Shown: piece after piece, positions 36,936 through 48,247 of the stretch
Numbering within the stretch: position 1 is the first letter of the stretch
Layout: the number at the start of each line of letters is the position of its first letter
Assembly: GCF_000496695.1 (NCBI RefSeq)
Contig: NZ_BAUJ01000014.1
Location: forward strand, 1-64,000
Reading direction: 5' to 3'
DNA: 64,000 nucleotides
Source: Vibrio halioticoli NBRC 102217
GTDB taxonomy: Bacteria; Pseudomonadota; Gammaproteobacteria; Enterobacterales; Vibrionaceae
Notes under the pieces: model-generated
What the model was told of the DNA's origin: nothing
The model's database searches: none
What the model saw: the letters and a program-made list of their open reading frames with translations, nothing else
Made by a program: the position numbers and the translations under genes

Positions 36936-36965
36936 AAAAGATCGCTGTAATGGGCGATCTTTTTA
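36936..36965 (+). terminator. terminator-like hairpin between lpxA and lpxB
   Basis: AAAAGATCGC (36936-36945) pairs with GCGATCTTTT (36954-36963) followed by T. It interrupts an otherwise continuous operon, so it may act as an attenuator, or lpxB may have its own promoter. Confidence 0.75.
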
Positions 36966-37010
36966 TTTGTGTGCTTTTTTGTTTCCTTTTTCTGTCTGGG
37001 AGTGCAATGT

Positions 37011-38153
37011 ATGAGTCGACCATTACGTATCGGTGTTGTTGTTGGAGAGTTGTCTGGGGACACACTAGGTGAAGGTCTTATCAAGGGAATTCAGCAAAAA
37101 TATCCTGATGCTGAATTTGTTGGAATTGCCGGACCAAAAATGCAGGCATTAGGTTGTCGCTCTCTGTTTGACATGGAAGAGTTATCGGTCATGGGATTGG
37201 TTGAAGTCCTAGGGCGATTGCGTCGAATTTTGCACATCAAAAAAGAAACCGCTAAGTTTTTCAAACAGTGGCAACCGGATGTTTTTATCGGTATTGATGC
37301 CCCTGATTTTAATTTGCGACTTGAGCTAGAATTGAAAAATGCCGGCTTAAAAACCGTGCATTACGTGAGCCCTTCAGTATGGGCATGGCGTCCGAAGCGC
37401 ATCTTTAAAATCGATGCCGCAACCGATCTTGTGTTAGCTTTTCTTCCTTTCGAAAAAGCCTTTTACGATAAGTATCAAGTGGCGTGTGAGTTTGTTGGGC
37501 ACACTTTAGCCGACGCAATCCCTATGCATTCAAGTAAAAGTGAAGCGCGCGAACGTTTTGGCCTACAGCAAGACAGACGCTGGCTTGCGGTACTGCCGGG
37601 CAGTCGTCGCGGTGAAATAAAGTTAATGGCGCAAGACTTTATTGAAGGCTGTAAACTGCTGCATGAAAAATACCCAGATATTGGTTTTATCGTATCGGCG
37701 GTCAATCCAGCACGAAAAGCTCAGTTTGAAGAAATTTGGCAACAAACCGCTCCTGAACTCGATTTTCAAATCATTGAAGAAAACTCAGCACGTAATATTA
37801 TGGCCGCAGCCGATTTTATTTTACTGGCCTGTGGCACTGCGGTTTTAGAAGGCATGCTGGTTAATCGCCCAATGGTGACCGCATACAAAGTTAATAAAAT
37901 TTCCGGATTTATTGCTAAGCGTATGATGCTGAATAAGTATTACAGCTTGCCTAACTTGCTAGCGGATGAAGAGCTACTTACTGAGTTGATTATGGAAGAA
38001 TGTAATCCACAGCAAATATTCACAGCAATGCAGAATATTATCGATGGTGATACCACCTATATGACGGATAAGTTTAGCGAAATGCATGCGTGGATAAAGC
38101 GTGATGCTGATACTCAAGCGGCCAACGCGGTACTGAATTTAATAGGCAAATAA
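37011..38153 (+). CDS. lpxB: LpxB, lipid A disaccharide synthase
   Basis: GT19 family glycosyltransferase that joins UDP-2,3-diacylglucosamine and lipid X. 380 residues from the ATG at 37011 (E. coli 382), with GGGAG 8 bases upstream. The frame is open to a GTG at 36969 but that adds an unrelated 14-residue stretch. Motifs are GELSGDTLG near the N-terminus, YVSPSVWAWRP, LPGSRRGEIK and ACGTAVLEGML. rnhB starts right after the stop. Confidence 0.95.
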   Translation: MSRPLRIGVVVGELSGDTLGEGLIKGIQQKYPDAEFVGIAGPKMQALGCRSLFDMEELSVMGLVEVLGRLRRILHIKKETAKFFKQWQPDVFIGIDAPDFNLRLELELKNAGLKTVHYVSPSVWAWRPKRIFKIDAATDLVLAFLPFEKAFYDKYQVACEFVGHTLADAIPMHSSKSEARERFGLQQDRRWLAVLPGSRRGEIKLMAQDFIEGCKLLHEKYPDIGFIVSAVNPARKAQFEEIWQQTAPELDFQIIEENSARNIMAAADFILLACGTAVLEGMLVNRPMVTAYKVNKISGFIAKRMMLNKYYSLPNLLADEELLTELIMEECNPQQIFTAMQNIIDGDTTYMTDKFSEMHAWIKRDADTQAANAVLNLIGK

Positions 38154-38774
38154 ATGGCAAAAGTAAAAGTAGAATACCCTCCCTTTGAGTACCCACAAGG
38201 TTACTCTTTGTTTGCCGGAGTGGATGAAGTCGGGCGAGGCCCACTGGTGGGTGATGTCGTCACTGCAGCGGTTATTTTAGATCCGAATAACCCTATCGAA
38301 GGGCTGACTGATTCAAAGGCGCTGTCTGAGAAGAAACGTTTGGCGTTATTTCCAGAAATTAAACAAAAAGCGCTAGCATGGTCAGTCGGTCGCTGTTCAC
38401 CTGAAGAAATCGACGAGTTGAATATTTTGCATGCTACTATGCTGGCGATGACGCGCGCCATTGAAGGCCTTTCAATTAAGCCAGACTTTGCCTTAATTGA
38501 TGGTAATCGAGTGCCGACCATCGTGATGCCGGGGCTTGCGGTCGTGAAAGGCGATTTAAGAGTGGCTGAAATCAGCGCCGCTTCTATCATCGCTAAAGTG
38601 GTGCGCGACCAAGAAATGGTTGAGCTTGATGAAAAGTACCCACAATTTGGTTTTGCGAAACATAAAGGGTATCCGACTAAGGCACATTTTGCCGCCATCG
38701 AAGAGCACGGCGTGATTGCTGAGCACAGAAAAAGTTTTAAGCCAGTTAAACGAGCGTTAGGTCTACTTGACTAA
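38154..38774 (+). CDS. rnhB: RnhB, ribonuclease HII
   Basis: Cuts RNA in RNA-DNA hybrids, in particular at single ribonucleotides misincorporated in DNA. 206 residues (E. coli 198). The first catalytic block is [16 protein letters not shown] (aspartate and glutamate), followed by LIDGNRVP and a late aspartate in VVRDQEM. The ATG directly follows the lpxB TAA, and dnaE starts 18 bp on. Confidence 0.95.
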   Translation: MAKVKVEYPPFEYPQGYSLFAGVDEVGRGPLVGDVVTAAVILDPNNPIEGLTDSKALSEKKRLALFPEIKQKALAWSVGRCSPEEIDELNILHATMLAMTRAIEGLSIKPDFALIDGNRVPTIVMPGLAVVKGDLRVAEISAASIIAKVVRDQEMVELDEKYPQFGFAKHKGYPTKAHFAAIEEHGVIAEHRKSFKPVKRALGLLD

Positions 38775-38792
38775 CGGAACAACAGAGTAATT

Positions 38793-41700
38793 ATGACAGA
38801 GCCGAAGTTTATACATTTACGCGTCCACAGTGACTATTCCATGGTGGATGGCTTGTCGAAAGTACCGCCTTTAGTCAAGAAAGTGGCAGAGCTTGGTATG
38901 CCTGCGGTAGCATTGACCGACTTTACTAACCTATGTGGTCTGGTGAAGTTTTATAACAAGGCTCACGGCGAGGGCGTTAAGCCCATTATTGGCGCTGACT
39001 TTATGATGCAGTCACCTGAATTTGGTGATGAATTAACCCGTATCACAGTCTTGTCTGCTAATAACCAAGGTTATAAAAACCTGACTCTATTGATTTCTAA
39101 AGCCTACCTGCGCGGTCATGTTCAACACCAACCTGTTATCGATAAAGAATGGTTAGCCGAGCTTAACGAAGGTTTAATTGTTCTCTCTGGCGGTAAAAGT
39201 GGCGAGTTAGGCAAAGCTTTATTAAAAGGCAACGACGACCTGACTCAGCAGTGCATCGATTTTTATCAGCAACATTTTGCCGATCGTTTTTATTTGGAAC
39301 TGACCCGTACAGGCCGCGTTGACGAAGAGAGCTATCTGCATTTTGCGCTAGAATGCGCACAGCAGAGTAACTTGCCTGTCGTGGCAACCAACGAAGTGGT
39401 CTTTTTAAACCCAGAACAATTCGACGCCCATGAAATACGTGTGGCGATCCACGATGGTTTTACTCTAGAAGATCCGCGTCGTCCAAAAAATTACAGTGCT
39501 CAGCAGTATTTGCGCACTGAAGAAGAAATGTGTGAGCTGTTCTCAGACATTCCTGAAGCCTTACAAAACAGTGTTGAAATTGCTAAACGTTGTAACGTTA
39601 CCGTACGTCTAGGGGAGTATTTCTTACCTAACTTCCCAACCGGTGATATGAGCATTGAAGAATTCTTAGTGCATAAGTCTGAAGAAGGCTTAGAAGAGCG
39701 CTTAGAGTTTTTATTCCCCGATCCTAAAGTGCGCGCCGAGCGTCGCACTGAATATGATGAGCGACTGCAAATCGAGCTAGGCGTTGTTAACCAGATGGGC
39801 TTCCCCGGTTACTTCCTGATCGTAATGGAGTTCATCCAGTGGTCGAAAGACAACGACATTCCAGTAGGCCCAGGCCGTGGTTCAGGTGCGGGTTCATTGG
39901 TGGCTTATGCGCTGAAGATCACTGACCTTGATCCATTAGAATACGATCTGCTATTCGAACGATTCTTAAACCCTGAACGTGTATCCATGCCCGATTTCGA
40001 TATCGACTTTTGTATGGATAAGCGCGATCAGGTTATCGATCACGTGGCTGAGTTGTATGGTCGAGATGCGGTATCGCAGATCATCACCTTCGGTACTATG
40101 GCAGCCAAAGCGGTTATTCGTGATGTAGGCCGAGTGTTAGGTCACCCATACGGTTTTGTTGATCGTATTTCCAAATTAGTGCCACCCGATCCGGGCATGA
40201 CGCTAAGCAAAGCATTTGATGCTGAGCCACAACTTGGCGAGCTCTATGATGCCGATGATGAGGTCAAAGATCTTATCGATATGTGTCGCATCCTAGAAGG
40301 GTGTACACGTAACGCAGGTAAACACGCCGGTGGCGTGGTGATCTCACCCACCACAATTACCGACTTTTCACCGATCTATGCGGATGCTGAAGGGCACTTC
40401 CCAGTTACTCAGTTTGATAAAAATGACGTAGAAACCGCAGGTCTGGTTAAGTTTGACTTCTTGGGGTTACGTACTCTAACGATCATTGATTGGGCGCTAG
40501 GGCTAATTAACCCAAGGCTTGAAAAAATGGGTGAAGAGCCGGTTCGCATCGAATCGATTCCTTTGCAAGATGAAGCCTCGTTCAGAGTGCTACAAAACTC
40601 CGAAACGACTGCGGTATTCCAGCTTGAATCTCGCGGCATGAAGGATTTGATCAAGCGTCTTAAACCGGACTGTTTTGAAGACATCATCGCACTGGTGGCG
40701 CTATTTCGTCCCGGCCCATTACAATCGGGCATGGTAGATAACTTTATCGACCGTAAGCACGGTCGAGAAGCCATCTCTTACCCAGATGAAACATGGCAAC
40801 ATGAGTCATTAAAAGAAACCCTAGAACCGACCTACGGCATCATTCTGTATCAAGAACAGGTTATGCAAATTGCCCAGATTTTGGCGGGCTATACGCTCGG
40901 CGGCGCAGATATGTTGCGCCGTGCTATGGGTAAGAAAAAACCGGAAGAGATGGAGAAACAGCGCTCGGTCTTTAAAGAAGGGGCGGAAAACAACGGCGTA
41001 GATGGCGAGTTGTCGATGAAAATCTTCGACTTGGTAGAAAAATTTGCCGGCTATGGTTTTAACAAATCGCACTCGGCGGCGTATGCATTGGTTTCATACC
41101 AAACGCTATGGCTAAAAACCCACTATCCTGCCGAATTTATGGCGGCGGTAATGACCGCGGATATGGATAATACGGAAAAAGTGGTCGGCCTAGTCGATGA
41201 ATGTATCCGTATGGGGCTGAAAATCTTACCGCCAGATGTGAACTCTGGCCTATATCGCTTTAACGTCGATGAAACTGGCGCGATTGTGTACGGCATTGGC
41301 GCAATTAAAGGGGTCGGTGAAGGCCCAATTGATAGCATGATCGAGGCGAGAGCCAAAGACGGACACTTTAAAGATCTGTTTGATTTTTGTGCGCGTGTTG
41401 ATCTTAAAAAATGCAACAAGCGTGTGATTGAAAAGCTCATTCAAGCAGGCGCACTAGATCGTCTAGGCCCACACCGAGCGGCTATGATGGCCTCTGTAGA
41501 TGCAGCGGTAAAAGCGGCGGGTCAATACCACCAAGCGGAAGCCTTTGGACAGTCGGATATGTTTGGCGTATTAACCGATACCCATTCCGATGTTGAGCAA
41601 GCCTATGCGCAAGTGCCTAAATGGCCTGAAAAAGTGTGGCTAGAAGGGGAGCGAGAAACGCTCGGCTTATATTTAACTGGCCACCCTATTAACTTGTATC

Positions 41701-42272
41701 TACGCGAGTTGGCAAAATACACTAGCTGTCGATTAAATAACGCCACACCAACCAGACGTGACCAATCTGTTACGTTAGCAGGTTTAGTGATTGCGGCTAA
41801 AGTGATGACCACCAAGCGCGGAACTCGCATTGGTATTCTGACTTTAGACGACCGTTCGGGGCGAATGGAAGTGATGTTATTTTCTGATATGCTAGAAAAG
41901 TATGCAGAACTTGTAGAAAAAGATAGAATTGTAGTGGTTTCTGGACAGGTCAGCTTTGATGATTTCAATGGTGGCCTTAAAATGACGGCTCGTGAAGTCA
42001 TGGATCTTGGCCATGCTCGTGAGAAATACGCTTCTGGACTCAGTATCTCGATATCAGAGTCTCAAATTGATGCACAGTTCTTTGAACGCTTCAGTCGAGT
42101 GTTAGAGCCGCATCGCGCTGGTACTATTCCAGTCCATATTTATTATCAACGTAGCGACGCAAGAGCCAAGTTATCCTTGGGTGTTGAATGGCGAGTTACG
42201 CCAAGCGATACGTTGATTGACGATTTAAAGCAGCTACTTGGGAATGACCAGGTAGAACTCGAATTTAACTGA
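38793..42272 (+). CDS. dnaE: DnaE, DNA polymerase III alpha subunit
   Basis: Replicative polymerase catalytic subunit. 1159 residues (E. coli 1160). N-terminal PHP domain (about 5-270, [13 protein letters not shown]), polymerase core with the catalytic aspartates in [15 protein letters not shown], helix-hairpin-helix region, and a beta-clamp-binding motif QSDMFG (about residues 920-925). An OB fold ([18 protein letters not shown]) and the C-terminal tau-binding region follow. Its proofreading partner DnaQ is encoded at 50.3 kb. Precedes accA by 46 bp. Confidence 0.98.
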   Translation: MTEPKFIHLRVHSDYSMVDGLSKVPPLVKKVAELGMPAVALTDFTNLCGLVKFYNKAHGEGVKPIIGADFMMQSPEFGDELTRITVLSANNQGYKNLTLLISKAYLRGHVQHQPVIDKEWLAELNEGLIVLSGGKSGELGKALLKGNDDLTQQCIDFYQQHFADRFYLELTRTGRVDEESYLHFALECAQQSNLPVVATNEVVFLNPEQFDAHEIRVAIHDGFTLEDPRRPKNYSAQQYLRTEEEMCELFSDIPEALQNSVEIAKRCNVTVRLGEYFLPNFPTGDMSIEEFLVHKSEEGLEERLEFLFPDPKVRAERRTEYDERLQIELGVVNQMGFPGYFLIVMEFIQWSKDNDIPVGPGRGSGAGSLVAYALKITDLDPLEYDLLFERFLNPERVSMPDFDIDFCMDKRDQVIDHVAELYGRDAVSQIITFGTMAAKAVIRDVGRVLGHPYGFVDRISKLVPPDPGMTLSKAFDAEPQLGELYDADDEVKDLIDMCRILEGCTRNAGKHAGGVVISPTTITDFSPIYADAEGHFPVTQFDKNDVETAGLVKFDFLGLRTLTIIDWALGLINPRLEKMGEEPVRIESIPLQDEASFRVLQNSETTAVFQLESRGMKDLIKRLKPDCFEDIIALVALFRPGPLQSGMVDNFIDRKHGREAISYPDETWQHESLKETLEPTYGIILYQEQVMQIAQILAGYTLGGADMLRRAMGKKKPEEMEKQRSVFKEGAENNGVDGELSMKIFDLVEKFAGYGFNKSHSAAYALVSYQTLWLKTHYPAEFMAAVMTADMDNTEKVVGLVDECIRMGLKILPPDVNSGLYRFNVDETGAIVYGIGAIKGVGEGPIDSMIEARAKDGHFKDLFDFCARVDLKKCNKRVIEKLIQAGALDRLGPHRAAMMASVDAAVKAAGQYHQAEAFGQSDMFGVLTDTHSDVEQAYAQVPKWPEKVWLEGERETLGLYLTGHPINLYLRELAKYTSCRLNNATPTRRDQSVTLAGLVIAAKVMTTKRGTRIGILTLDDRSGRMEVMLFSDMLEKYAELVEKDRIVVVSGQVSFDDFNGGLKMTAREVMDLGHAREKYASGLSISISESQIDAQFFERFSRVLEPHRAGTIPVHIYYQRSDARAKLSLGVEWRVTPSDTLIDDLKQLLGNDQVELEFN

Positions 42273-42318
42273 TTACAGAACACCCTGTATTCAGAGCAAA
42301 AAAATGAAGGAATGCTAG

Positions 42319-43278
42319 ATGAGTTTGAACTTTCTAGAGTTTGAAAAGCCAATTGCAGAGCTTGAAGCTAAAATTGAAGCCCTACGCGATGTAAGTCGCC
42401 ACGGCGGAGGAGATGGAGTAGACCTAGACAAGGAAATCACTTCTCTTGAAAAGAAAAGCTTAGAACTGAAAAAGAAAATTTTTGGTGATCTAGGTGCGTG
42501 GCAAGTGGCTCAACTTGCTCGTCACCCACAGCGTCCTTACACTTATGATTACATTGAAAATGCCTTCACTGAATTTGATGAATTATGCGGTGATCGTGCG
42601 TTTGGCGATGACAAAGCTATCGTTGGTGGCATGGCTCGTCTAGATGGACGTCCGGTAATGGTTATTGGTCATCAAAAAGGCCGTGAAACCAAAGAGAAAG
42701 TCATCCGTAACTTCGGTATGCCAAAACCTGAAGGTTACCGTAAAGCCCTGCGTCTAATGAAGATGGCTGAGCGCTTTAACATGCCTATTATTACCTTTAT
42801 TGATACTGCGGGTGCTTACCCAGGTGTCGGTGCGGAAGAGCGCGGTCAATCTGAAGCAATTGCCACGAATCTAAAAGCGATGGCAGGTCTTACTGTTCCT
42901 GTTATTTGTAATGTTGTAGGTGAAGGCGGTTCTGGTGGTGCATTGGCGATTGGTGTCGGTGACTACGTGAACATGCTTGAGTACTCAACATACTCGGTTA
43001 TCTCTCCAGAAGGTTGTGCTTCTATCTTGTGGCGTGACTCTGAAAAAGCGCCACAAGCTGCAGATGCAATGGGCTTAGTTGCACCGCGCTTGAAAGAGTA
43101 CGGCTTGATTGATGAAATCATTACTGAACCGCTAGGCGGCGCGCACAGAGATCCAGTGCATACGGCTGAGAATATTAAAGCGGTATTGGTTCAGCAGTTA
43201 AAAGAGCTAGACAGCAAAAGTGAAGAAGAGCTACAGGAGCGTCGTTACGAGCGCTTGATGAGCTACGGTTACTGCTAA
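42319..43278 (+). CDS. accA: AccA, acetyl-CoA carboxylase carboxyltransferase alpha subunit
   Basis: With AccD it transfers the carboxyl group from biotin to acetyl-CoA, the first step of fatty acid synthesis. 319 residues, same as E. coli. Family blocks: [19 protein letters not shown] at the N-terminus, [20 protein letters not shown], and [15 protein letters not shown]. It comes at the end of the lpx-dnaE run and is followed by a terminator. Confidence 0.97.
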   Translation: MSLNFLEFEKPIAELEAKIEALRDVSRHGGGDGVDLDKEITSLEKKSLELKKKIFGDLGAWQVAQLARHPQRPYTYDYIENAFTEFDELCGDRAFGDDKAIVGGMARLDGRPVMVIGHQKGRETKEKVIRNFGMPKPEGYRKALRLMKMAERFNMPIITFIDTAGAYPGVGAEERGQSEAIATNLKAMAGLTVPVICNVVGEGGSGGALAIGVGDYVNMLEYSTYSVISPEGCASILWRDSEKAPQAADAMGLVAPRLKEYGLIDEIITEPLGGAHRDPVHTAENIKAVLVQQLKELDSKSEEELQERRYERLMSYGYC

Positions 43279-43315
43279 GCTAAATTTGCTCAACCGCAAA
43301 TGATGAGATAATGAG

Positions 43316-43342
43316 AAAGGTGAGCACTAGCTCGCCTTTTTT
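43316..43342 (+). terminator. terminator after accA
   Basis: GGTGAGC (43319-43325) pairs with GCTCGCC (43330-43336) with one G-U pair, followed by six T. It ends only about 6 bases before the first tilS ATG. Confidence 0.8.
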
Positions 43343-43347
43343 GTTTT

Positions 43348-44715
43348 ATGAATACCATGAATATAGTGAGAAATGCTGTGGACATTATTTTCGATACTTT
43401 TTGCAAAGTCATTGAAGCTTATCGAAGTTCTGATTCAAAAATCGTGCTGGCATTAAGTGGAGGGCTAGACTCTCGAGTGATGCTTCATTGCTTATCCCGT
43501 TATCAGGGTTTGGCTCGTTATCAAACTCAAAATCCAACAGCTAAAGTGATGGCGGTGCATGTTAATCATGGTTTAAGCCAAAATGCGGCGCTCTGGACAA
43601 CGCAATGTCAGCAGTGGTGTGAAGCCTCCTCAATCGTTTTTTGCGTAGAGCATGCCCATTTAGATATCAACAGTAAACAGAGCCTAGAAGCGCAAGCTAG
43701 AGACGCACGTTATGAGTTATTGGCTAAGCACCTGCAGAACGGTGATTTGTTATTAACGGCGCAACATGCCGATGATCAACTCGAAACTCTATTATTGGCA
43801 TTAAAGCGTGGTAGTGGCCCAAGGGGGTTGGCTGGAATGGGGGCGTCATCTGCTTTTCAGGACAGCTTACTAGTAAGGCCTTTTCTGTCCTTACGCCGAG
43901 AACAACTGCATGATTATGCCGTTGAGCATCAATTGCAGTGGGTAGAAGACGAAAGCAATCAAGACACTAAGTTTGATCGCAACTTTTTAAGGCATGCAGT
44001 GGTTCCGCAACTATCGAAGCGCTGGCCAGAAATACAAAAAAATGCCCTGCGCAGTGCTGAGCTATGCTTTGAACAAGAGCAGCTGCTTGATGAATTACTG
44101 CAACATCAATATCAGCAAGCCCTGAACCCTGATAATAGCCTGAGTATGCAACGTTTAAGTGCGGTGTCTGAAGCGATTCGTCATCGCTTAATTCGTCAAT
44201 GGTTTAAGCAGCACAATCATCCAATGCCCAGTCGCAAGCAGCTTATTTTATTGTTCAATGAAGTGATAGGGGCGGGCGCAGATGCTAATCCTAAGTTGGT
44301 CATTGGAGATAGGACAGTGCGCCGATTCCAAAACTCGATTCACTTGGTTAAAGAGATTGAGCCGCCACAAGAGTGGCAGTCCGTGTTAAAGAGCAATCAA
44401 ATCTTAGATCTGCCGCATCAATTAGGCAGTGTTGTATTAGGTAATCACAGCGATCTTGGCCTTGGCGTACGTGCGGCTAATGCCGATGAAAAAGCTTGGG
44501 TTCAGTTCAATCCTAGTGGTTTGAGTGCCCATCCTGCAGGGCGCGTCGGTAGTCGAAAACTAAAAAAACTGTTTCAGGAGTATCAAATTCCGCCATGGAA
44601 ACGATCACTTATACCCATTTTGATGTATAACGATAAAGTGGTAGCGGTTGGCGATTTGTTTGTATGTCGCGACTTTACTGGGTCAAGTCACCGTTTTTAT
44701 TGGAAGAAAAAATAA
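43348..44715 (+). CDS. tilS: TilS, tRNA(Ile) lysidine synthase
   Basis: Converts C34 of tRNA-Ile(CAU) to lysidine, switching its codon from AUG to AUA. The PP-loop [13 protein letters not shown] is at about 34-46, followed by [26 protein letters not shown] and ESNQD...RNFLRH. Central and C-terminal TilS domains complete the enzyme. Start uncertain: the ATGs at 43348 and 43357 have no Shine-Dalgarno and touch the accA terminator. A GTG at 43378 has GAGA at 6 bases and gives 445 residues, closer to E. coli. Confidence 0.93.
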   Translation: MNTMNIVRNAVDIIFDTFCKVIEAYRSSDSKIVLALSGGLDSRVMLHCLSRYQGLARYQTQNPTAKVMAVHVNHGLSQNAALWTTQCQQWCEASSIVFCVEHAHLDINSKQSLEAQARDARYELLAKHLQNGDLLLTAQHADDQLETLLLALKRGSGPRGLAGMGASSAFQDSLLVRPFLSLRREQLHDYAVEHQLQWVEDESNQDTKFDRNFLRHAVVPQLSKRWPEIQKNALRSAELCFEQEQLLDELLQHQYQQALNPDNSLSMQRLSAVSEAIRHRLIRQWFKQHNHPMPSRKQLILLFNEVIGAGADANPKLVIGDRTVRRFQNSIHLVKEIEPPQEWQSVLKSNQILDLPHQLGSVVLGNHSDLGLGVRAANADEKAWVQFNPSGLSAHPAGRVGSRKLKKLFQEYQIPPWKRSLIPILMYNDKVVAVGDLFVCRDFTGSSHRFYWKKK

Positions 44716-44731
44716 TCAACAAGGTAATATT

Positions 44732-45043
44732 ATGAAAAAGTCTCTGGTTGTTGCGGCTCTTTTGGCATCGGTTATCGGTGCAACGGCGAACGCTGCTGAT
44801 ATTGAAGCAGGTAAAGCAAAGGCTCAAATCTGCGCAGCTTGTCATGGTGCTGATGGAAAAGCTGTGATCGATGGTTACCCAAATCTCAATGGGCAAAATG
44901 CGAAATACATTGTTAGCTCACTCAAGGCTTATAAAGCCAAAGAAAGAAGCGGCGGGCTAGCGGTGGTAATGCAAGCACAAGCATCGCTGCTTAATGATCA
45001 AGATATGGAAAATCTAGCCGCTTATTATGCAGCAATGAAATAA
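44732..45043 (+). CDS. small periplasmic c-type cytochrome
   Basis: 103 residues with a signal peptide (about 1-22, cut after ANAA), one heme-binding CAACH, and an invariant methionine ligand candidate in VVMQAQ. The size and the [22 protein letters not shown] block match the cytochrome c4/c553-like family. It probably carries electrons in the periplasm to a terminal oxidase or denitrification enzyme; the partner is not visible here. The ATG at 44732 with AAGGTAA is clear. It follows tilS by 16 bp. Confidence 0.85.
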   Translation: MKKSLVVAALLASVIGATANAADIEAGKAKAQICAACHGADGKAVIDGYPNLNGQNAKYIVSSLKAYKAKERSGGLAVVMQAQASLLNDQDMENLAAYYAAMK

Positions 45044-45088
45044 TAAGGCTATTTTGTCTTAGCTTGGCCAATATAGATGAATTCCTAT

Positions 45089-45117
45089 TTGGTAATTTAG
45101 GAAAAAACATTGATAAT
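45089..45117 (+). promoter_or_regulatory. possible glnB promoter
   Basis: TTGGTA (45089-45094) and GATAAT (45112-45117) lie 17 bp apart, 41 bp before the glnB ATG. It is a reasonable sigma-70 match. I see no sigma-54 GG/GC promoter here. Confidence 0.5.
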
Positions 45118-45148
45118 ACTTGAACTTGCCATAGGCTGAGCAAATTAG

Positions 45149-45496
<348 letters not shown>

Positions 45497-45536
45497 TCTT
45501 AGGTAGTATTGCACCTTAAATAGTAGATTAATCTTT

Positions 45537-45570
45537 TAAGCCCCTGCCTTAGTGCGGGGGCTTGTTGTTT
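45537..45570 (+). terminator. terminator after glnB
   Basis: AAGCCCC (45538-45544) pairs with GGGGCTT (45557-45563), then TGTTGTTTT. A strong GC-rich stem between glnB and the next gene. Confidence 0.85.
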
Positions 45571-45639
45571 TCTATACTTAGCCAAATTGCTACTATGACA
45601 TCACACTTCGTTAGTTCAGATCTTCTCAACAGGTAATCT

Positions 45640-46527
45640 ATGTCCGCACATAAAAAAACACGTTGGTTTTTGTTCATTATTATAGGGCTCGCCATAGCCA
45701 CAGTAATAGTGTTTAAAGTTTTATTCTCTGTGCCTGATGCCGAACATTTAGTGGTCACGGATGGAGTGAAAGATACTCAGGTTGAGAGCCGCTTTGAGTG
45801 CCAGAGCTTTGAGCGAAATGGCCGCACGTTAGATGATAATGGACAGATTGATGTTCTGGTGTGGAACTTATACAAACAAAATAGAGAAAATTGGAAACCA
45901 GTACTGAGTGAATTACTTAAAGGTAAGCAGTTAGCTCTATTGCAAGAGGTGAGCTTAACCGATGAGTTCAAAAGTTGGTTGTATCAAATTGAGTGGATAG
46001 GGCAACAAGCCAAAGCTTTTGAAGCTTTTGATGTCAGTGCTGGGGTACTCAATTTAGCGCCGGTTTATCCGCTTCGTATTTGTGCTCAGTTAGATTCAGA
46101 GCCGTGGCTACAACTGCCAAAGTCGGCGTTATTCGCCACTTATCCCTTGTCTGATGGCAGTGAATTGGCGGTAGGTAATTTGCACGCAATTAACTTTACG
46201 CTGGGTACTGACGAGTATCGACAACAGGTAATTACTTTGGTGAACAAACTAAAAAGGCACCCAGGTCCGGTGATTTTTGGTGGGGATTTTAATACTTGGA
46301 GTGATGAACGAATGCAAAAGCTTGGCCAAATCATGGCTACCGCACATTTTAAAGAAGCAGTGTTCCCTAGTGGTCAGCGCTCAGAGTTTATGAATGGGCA
46401 TGTATTGGATCATATTTACTATCGTGATCTGCAGTTAATAACAGCAAAGGCGCCAACAAGTGACGCCTCTGATCATAATCCATTACTGGCAAGTTTTGCG
46501 TTAATAGCTGCTAAACCGTCACTTTAG
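45640..46527 (+). CDS. yafD: YafD, endonuclease/exonuclease/phosphatase family protein
   Basis: 295 residues. One N-terminal membrane helix (about 9-30) anchors a domain of the EEP fold (about 70-290). Active-site blocks: VLVWNLYKQ, LLQEVSLTDEF (metal-binding glutamate), FGGDFNTWSDERM and the final SDASDHNPLLASF (catalytic histidine). E. coli YafD lies in the same neighbourhood. The substrate is not known. Its 3' end overlaps the convergent mltD by 17 bp. Confidence 0.88.
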   Translation: MSAHKKTRWFLFIIIGLAIATVIVFKVLFSVPDAEHLVVTDGVKDTQVESRFECQSFERNGRTLDDNGQIDVLVWNLYKQNRENWKPVLSELLKGKQLALLQEVSLTDEFKSWLYQIEWIGQQAKAFEAFDVSAGVLNLAPVYPLRICAQLDSEPWLQLPKSALFATYPLSDGSELAVGNLHAINFTLGTDEYRQQVITLVNKLKRHPGPVIFGGDFNTWSDERMQKLGQIMATAHFKEAVFPSGQRSEFMNGHVLDHIYYRDLQLITAKAPTSDASDHNPLLASFALIAAKPSL

Positions 46528-48100
46528 TTACATCGACATACAGCTTCAGTTTTTGTCCTAGCTTAAGGTATTTCGACGTGTTCAAGTTGTTCCATTTGAC
46601 CACGTCACTAGAGCGTACTTTAAAGCGATGCGCGATACTGCTGATGCTGTCACCACTGCGCACATTGTAGTAAACGGTGCGCATCACAGCGCCAGGAGAG
46701 CCTTTTTTCCAAACCACTAACTTCTGGCCAACGCGCAAAGTATCTTTTGGCGCCATACCATTCCATTTAGCTAAAGATTGTACTGAGACGTTGTGTTGTT
46801 TGGCAATATTCCAAAAACTCTCACCCGATTTTACGGTATGTGAAACTTTATAATCACCTCGACTGCGAGACTGAGTCTGTTTGAGTCGATTCTCGGCGCT
46901 CAGTATATAAGCACTGTTTGATTGAGTTGATGTTGGGATCAGCAAATAGTGTCCAGCTCGAATATTTGAGTTAGACATACCGTTAGCCGTTTGAATCACT
47001 TTAATCGTGGTTTTATGCTTTTGTGCAATCAAACCTAGGCTGTCACCCGCTTTTACCTTGTAGCGAATCAGCTTAACGCCTTTGCCACGGTTCTTTTCTA
47101 CTTTGGCTAAAAACTGTTCTTTTTTCTCAATAGGAATCAGAAGTTTATGAGGCCCATCAGGCGCGGTTGCCCACTGGTTATAAGCAGGGTTATAGCTTTG
47201 CAGTTCTTTAACGCTTATATCGGCGTACTGAGCGGCAATGCCAAGGTCTAACTGCTCTTTAGGGTCGACTTGCACCAGCACTGGTTTATTTTCAATGGCT
47301 GGGATTTCAACGCCGTATTTTTCTTGGTGAGCCACAATATCAGCAATTGCCATTAGCTTAGGCACATAGGCGCTGGTTTCTTGCGGCAGTTCTAGGGAGA
47401 AAAAGTCCGTTGGCTTATTTAGACGACGGTTTTTGCGAATAGCACTGCTCACGCGACCACCACCACTGTTGTAGGCCGCAATAGCGTGATTCCAGTTACC
47501 ATCAAAACGATTATTTAAGTCGCCAAGGTATTTTAAAGCGGCATCTGTAGAGGCAGAAACATCACGACGACCGTCATACCAATAGTTTTGTTCAAGCCCA
47601 TACCATTTACCGGTTCCGGGAATGAACTGCCATAAGCCTGCAGCACTGCCATGAGAATAGGCAAAGGCATCATAAGAACTTTCTACAACAGGAAGCAGTG
47701 CCAACTCCATTGGTAAGTTCTTTTGCTCGATCTTTTCTACAATAAGGTGTAGGTACGGCTCGGCTCTTTTAGAGACGGTTCTAAGGTGGCTTGGGTGTTT
47801 GATATACCAGTTACGGTAATATTCTACTTTTTCATCATTGGCGACAGGCAACTTAAGTTGCATGCCAATACGTTTCCACAAGTCTTGCTGTTGCTGAGGG
47901 GTTAGCTCAGGCGCCTTTTCCACTTCTTCAACGGGCTCTACAGCCACTTCTTGAGGTTTTTCTTGGGCTGGTGGCGCAATCTCAACTTGGCTTTGTTGTG
48001 TTGTTGGAGGAAGCTCTGTGACCTCTTTTTCTGTGGGCTGCTGTGGTGTCTGACAGCCTGTAAGTACCAGAGCTAATATCCAGCTGTATTTCAATTTCAT
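46511..48100 (-). CDS. mltD: MltD, membrane-bound lytic transglycosylase
   Basis: Cleaves the glycan strand of peptidoglycan to leave 1,6-anhydro-MurNAc ends. 529 residues, lipoprotein with the lipobox LTGC (C16), a proline- and glutamate-rich linker (about 20-65), and the SLT domain (about 125-240) with catalytic E140 in LLPVVESSYDAF. Three LysM domains follow, each with the pattern of GDSL/GESF, binding glycan; E. coli MltD has two. The 3' end overlaps yafD. Confidence 0.94.
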   Translation of the reverse strand: MKLKYSWILALVLTGCQTPQQPTEKEVTELPPTTQQSQVEIAPPAQEKPQEVAVEPVEEVEKAPELTPQQQQDLWKRIGMQLKLPVANDEKVEYYRNWYIKHPSHLRTVSKRAEPYLHLIVEKIEQKNLPMELALLPVVESSYDAFAYSHGSAAGLWQFIPGTGKWYGLEQNYWYDGRRDVSASTDAALKYLGDLNNRFDGNWNHAIAAYNSGGGRVSSAIRKNRRLNKPTDFFSLELPQETSAYVPKLMAIADIVAHQEKYGVEIPAIENKPVLVQVDPKEQLDLGIAAQYADISVKELQSYNPAYNQWATAPDGPHKLLIPIEKKEQFLAKVEKNRGKGVKLIRYKVKAGDSLGLIAQKHKTTIKVIQTANGMSNSNIRAGHYLLIPTSTQSNSAYILSAENRLKQTQSRSRGDYKVSHTVKSGESFWNIAKQHNVSVQSLAKWNGMAPKDTLRVGQKLVVWKKGSPGAVMRTVYYNVRSGDSISSIAHRFKVRSSDVVKWNNLNTSKYLKLGQKLKLYVDVTKVTV

Positions 48101-48247
48101 GCAAAAGCCTTCGTGCTATGTCTTTCCCATTATTTGTAATCACTGTTCAGTATTATTGGTTTTATGAACAAAAGTGTTGTACCCGTTGTCGTTAGAAACG
48201 GGTTATTAAATGGGTGTAAATAAAATATTGTGCCAGAGTGTACTTAA

